NCBI GenBank assembly: GCA_035492655.1
Contig: DATJJB010000270.1
Span: 1-12,480 of the forward strand
From: Kutzneria sp035492655
GTDB taxonomy: Bacteria > Actinomycetota > Actinomycetes > Mycobacteriales > Pseudonocardiaceae
Direction: 5' to 3'
Length of the DNA: 12,480 bases
Shown here: positions 10,961-12,480 of the stretch, piece after piece
How the letters are laid out: each line of letters begins with the position of its first letter
Numbering within the stretch: the stretch's first letter is position 1
Notes under the pieces: generated by a model
Seen by the model: the letters and a program-made list of their open reading frames with translations, nothing else
What the model was told of the DNA's origin: nothing
Database searches by the model: none
Made by a program: the position numbers and the translations under genes

Positions 10961-12480
10961 CCCCGCCGGCGATGGTGCTGCTGGGCCACGGCAGCCGCGA
11001 CGCGGACGGCGTCGACGAGTACTGGCAGCTGGCCGAGGCCGTCAAGAACAGCGCGCCGGACCTACCCATCGGCTGCGGCTTCGTGGAGTTGGCCGAACCG
11101 GGCGTGGACGAGGCGATCGATCGACTGGTCGCGGACGGTGCGCACGAGGTCGTGGTGGTGCCGCTGGTTCTACTCGCCGCCGGCCACCTCAAGAACGACG
11201 GCCCGGCGGCGATGGCCCGGGCCCGGCAACGGCATCCGTCCGTCCACTTCAGACTGGCCCGGGATCTCGGCATCGAGCCGACGATCCTGTCCGTCGCCGA
11301 GGAACGGATCCGGGACGCGGCCGGCGACGCCGATCCGGAGAAGCTCGGCGTCGCCCTGATCGGCCGCGGCTCCTCGGACCCCGATGCCTGCTCCGACCTG
11401 TGGAAGGTCGGCCGACTACTGGCCGACAAGCGCGGGCTTGGCACGATCGAGCCGGGTTTCGTCTCAGTCGCCCGACCGAACGTGGCCGAGGCGATGGAGC
11501 GCTGCCGCCTGCTCGGCGCGACGACGATCGTGGTCAGCCCGTTCTTCCTGTTCACGGGCATGTTGGTGCCGCGAATCCACCAGCAGGCCGGCGAGTGGGC
11601 GGCCAAGCACCCGGAGATCACCGTCAAGGGCGGTGGCCATCTCGGCCCCGATCCGCGGCTGGCGCGCATCATCCTGGAACGCTACCGCGAGGCGCTGCAC
11701 GGAGACGTCCGGATGAACTGCGACCTGTGCACGTACCGGGTCCAGCTGCCCGGTTACGAGGACAAGGTCGGTCTGCCGATTTCCCTTACGCCGCATGGCG
11801 ACGAGCCGGCCCGTGGCAAGCGGAGGGCCCGCCGCGCCATCCGGACGCCGGCCCCCGCGCCGACGGTCGAGGTGCGCCGCGGCCGGTTCATGCCGTCCAC
11901 CACCGCCTCGGACGAGCAGCCGGCGATCGAGCTGCGCGGCGTCAGCTTCGACTACCCCGACGGCACGTCCGCCTTGTCCACTGTGGACCTGAACATCCAC
12001 CGCGGCGAGCGGGTAGCGCTGCTCGGCCCCAATGGAGCCGGCAAGACCAGCCTGGTGCTCCAGCTCAACGGTGTGCTCACGCCGTCGGCCGGCGAGGTCC
12101 TGATCAGCGGCACCACGGTCGGACCGAAGACGCTCAAGGAGGTTCGCCGCAAGGTCGGCGTCGTCTTCCAGGATCCCGACGACCAGCTGTTCACGCCGAC
12201 CGTCGGTCGGGACGTCGCGTTCGGGCCGGCCCACCTGGGTCTCAAGGGCGACGAGCTCAAGGACCGCGTGACCGAGGCACTGTCCTATGTGGGCCTTGCC
12301 GATCTCGCCGATCGCCCGCCACACCGGCTTTCGCTCGGCCAGCGCCGCCGCGCCGCGGTCGCGACCGTGCTGGCCATGCATCCCGAGGTGCTCGTCCTCG
12401 ACGAGCCATCGTCCAATTTGGACCCAGCTGCTCGCCGCGAGTTCGCGGATCTGGTGAAACGGCTGGGCATGACCACCTTG
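10957..12480 (+). CDS. cbiX-cbiO: CbiX-CbiO fusion: sirohydrochlorin cobaltochelatase joined to cobalt ECF transporter ATPase, C-terminus outside window
   Basis: An uninterrupted frame of 508 codons runs to the right edge with no stop. Residues 1-272 are a two-half CbiX chelatase that inserts Co2+ into sirohydrochlorin: LLGHGSRD with His11, LLAAGHLKND with His77, the second-half GRGSSDPDA (136-144) and SPFFLFTG (194-201), and a C-terminal MNCDLC at 253-258 matching the MXCXXC motif known to hold an Fe-S cluster in long CbiX. Residues about 273-320 are an Arg/Pro-rich linker. From about 322 a CbiO/EcfA ABC ATPase follows: GPNGAGKTS Walker A (357-365), FQDPDDQLF Q-loop (404-412), LSLGQRRR signature (458-465, Leu for the usual Gly), LVLDEPSSNLDP Walker B and D-loop (479-490). 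ATG overlaps the cbiQ stop. Internal starts (GTG 11872, ATG 11890) might also give free CbiO. Confidence 0.9.
   Translation, partial: MTPPAMVLLGHGSRDADGVDEYWQLAEAVKNSAPDLPIGCGFVELAEPGVDEAIDRLVADGAHEVVVVPLVLLAAGHLKNDGPAAMARARQRHPSVHFRLARDLGIEPTILSVAEERIRDAAGDADPEKLGVALIGRGSSDPDACSDLWKVGRLLADKRGLGTIEPGFVSVARPNVAEAMERCRLLGATTIVVSPFFLFTGMLVPRIHQQAGEWAAKHPEITVKGGGHLGPDPRLARIILERYREALHGDVRMNCDLCTYRVQLPGYEDKVGLPISLTPHGDEPARGKRRARRAIRTPAPAPTVEVRRGRFMPSTTASDEQPAIELRGVSFDYPDGTSALSTVDLNIHRGERVALLGPNGAGKTSLVLQLNGVLTPSAGEVLISGTTVGPKTLKEVRRKVGVVFQDPDDQLFTPTVGRDVAFGPAHLGLKGDELKDRVTEALSYVGLADLADRPPHRLSLGQRRRAAVATVLAMHPEVLVLDEPSSNLDPAARREFADLVKRLGMTTL

Noticed and set aside
10957..12480. Separate cbiX and cbiO genes instead of a fusion
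   Set aside because: The frame is open across the linker with no stop between the CbiX MXCXXC tail and the CbiO domain. Internal starts GTG 11872 and ATG 11890 exist, but no ribosome-binding site is at proper spacing (GAGGTG lies about 15 nt before the ATG).

Overview
The window is GC-rich (roughly 70% by eye) with frequent GTG and TTG starts, tightly packed genes, many 4-bp ATGA/GTGA overlaps and actinobacterial protein families (WYL regulator, HTH_42 winged-helix protein, CobM/CobJ, a classic cobalamin riboswitch). It is almost certainly chromosomal DNA of an actinomycete. A Pseudonocardiales- or Micromonosporales-like source is a guess from style only. No tRNA, rRNA, CRISPR, integrase or transposase was seen.

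Left half (1-6164), ordinary housekeeping and accessory genes. A reverse-strand FMN-dependent alpha-hydroxy-acid dehydrogenase is cut by the left edge. It is followed by a forward SpoU/TrmH rRNA 2'-O-methyltransferase and an MgtC/SapB membrane protein, a reverse RsmC-type methyltransferase whose stop directly abuts the mgtC stop, a forward winged-helix (HTH_42, AlkZ/YcaQ superfamily) protein and a WYL regulator, and a reverse SIS-domain sugar-phosphate protein.

Right half (6254-12480), a cobalamin (vitamin B12) and cobalt-uptake locus. A divergent cobH-like gene reads left. A full cobalamin riboswitch (about 6880-7030) precedes a forward operon: a 13-codon leader ORF, cobM, cobJ, a cobA-like uroporphyrinogen-III methyltransferase, cbiM, a 77-bp MIRU-like insert with a 26-codon micro-ORF, cbiQ, and a long ORF running off the right edge. 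Nearly every junction is a 4- to 14-bp overlap, so the operon should be one translationally coupled mRNA controlled by B12.

How the parts fit: CobA makes precorrin-2, which is oxidised to sirohydrochlorin by an enzyme not seen here. CbiM (substrate-specific), CbiQ (transmembrane) and CbiO (ATPase) import Co2+, and CbiX inserts cobalt into sirohydrochlorin. CobM, CobJ and CobH then act as the CbiF/CbiH/CbiC steps of corrin-ring formation. Use of CbiX implies the early-cobalt (anaerobic-type) route despite the Cob-style names.

The main unusual points are: (1) the last ORF is a continuous in-frame fusion of a complete two-half CbiX cobaltochelatase, including its MXCXXC motif, to a CbiO transporter ATPase, suggesting cobalt import coupled physically to cobalt insertion; (2) a 77-bp element flanked by 6-bp direct repeats sits exactly in the cbiM/cbiQ stop-start overlap where cbiN is usually found; (3) the strong ribosome-binding site after the riboswitch belongs to a leader ORF, not to cobM; (4) the CobH and CobA homologues have altered normally conserved motifs.
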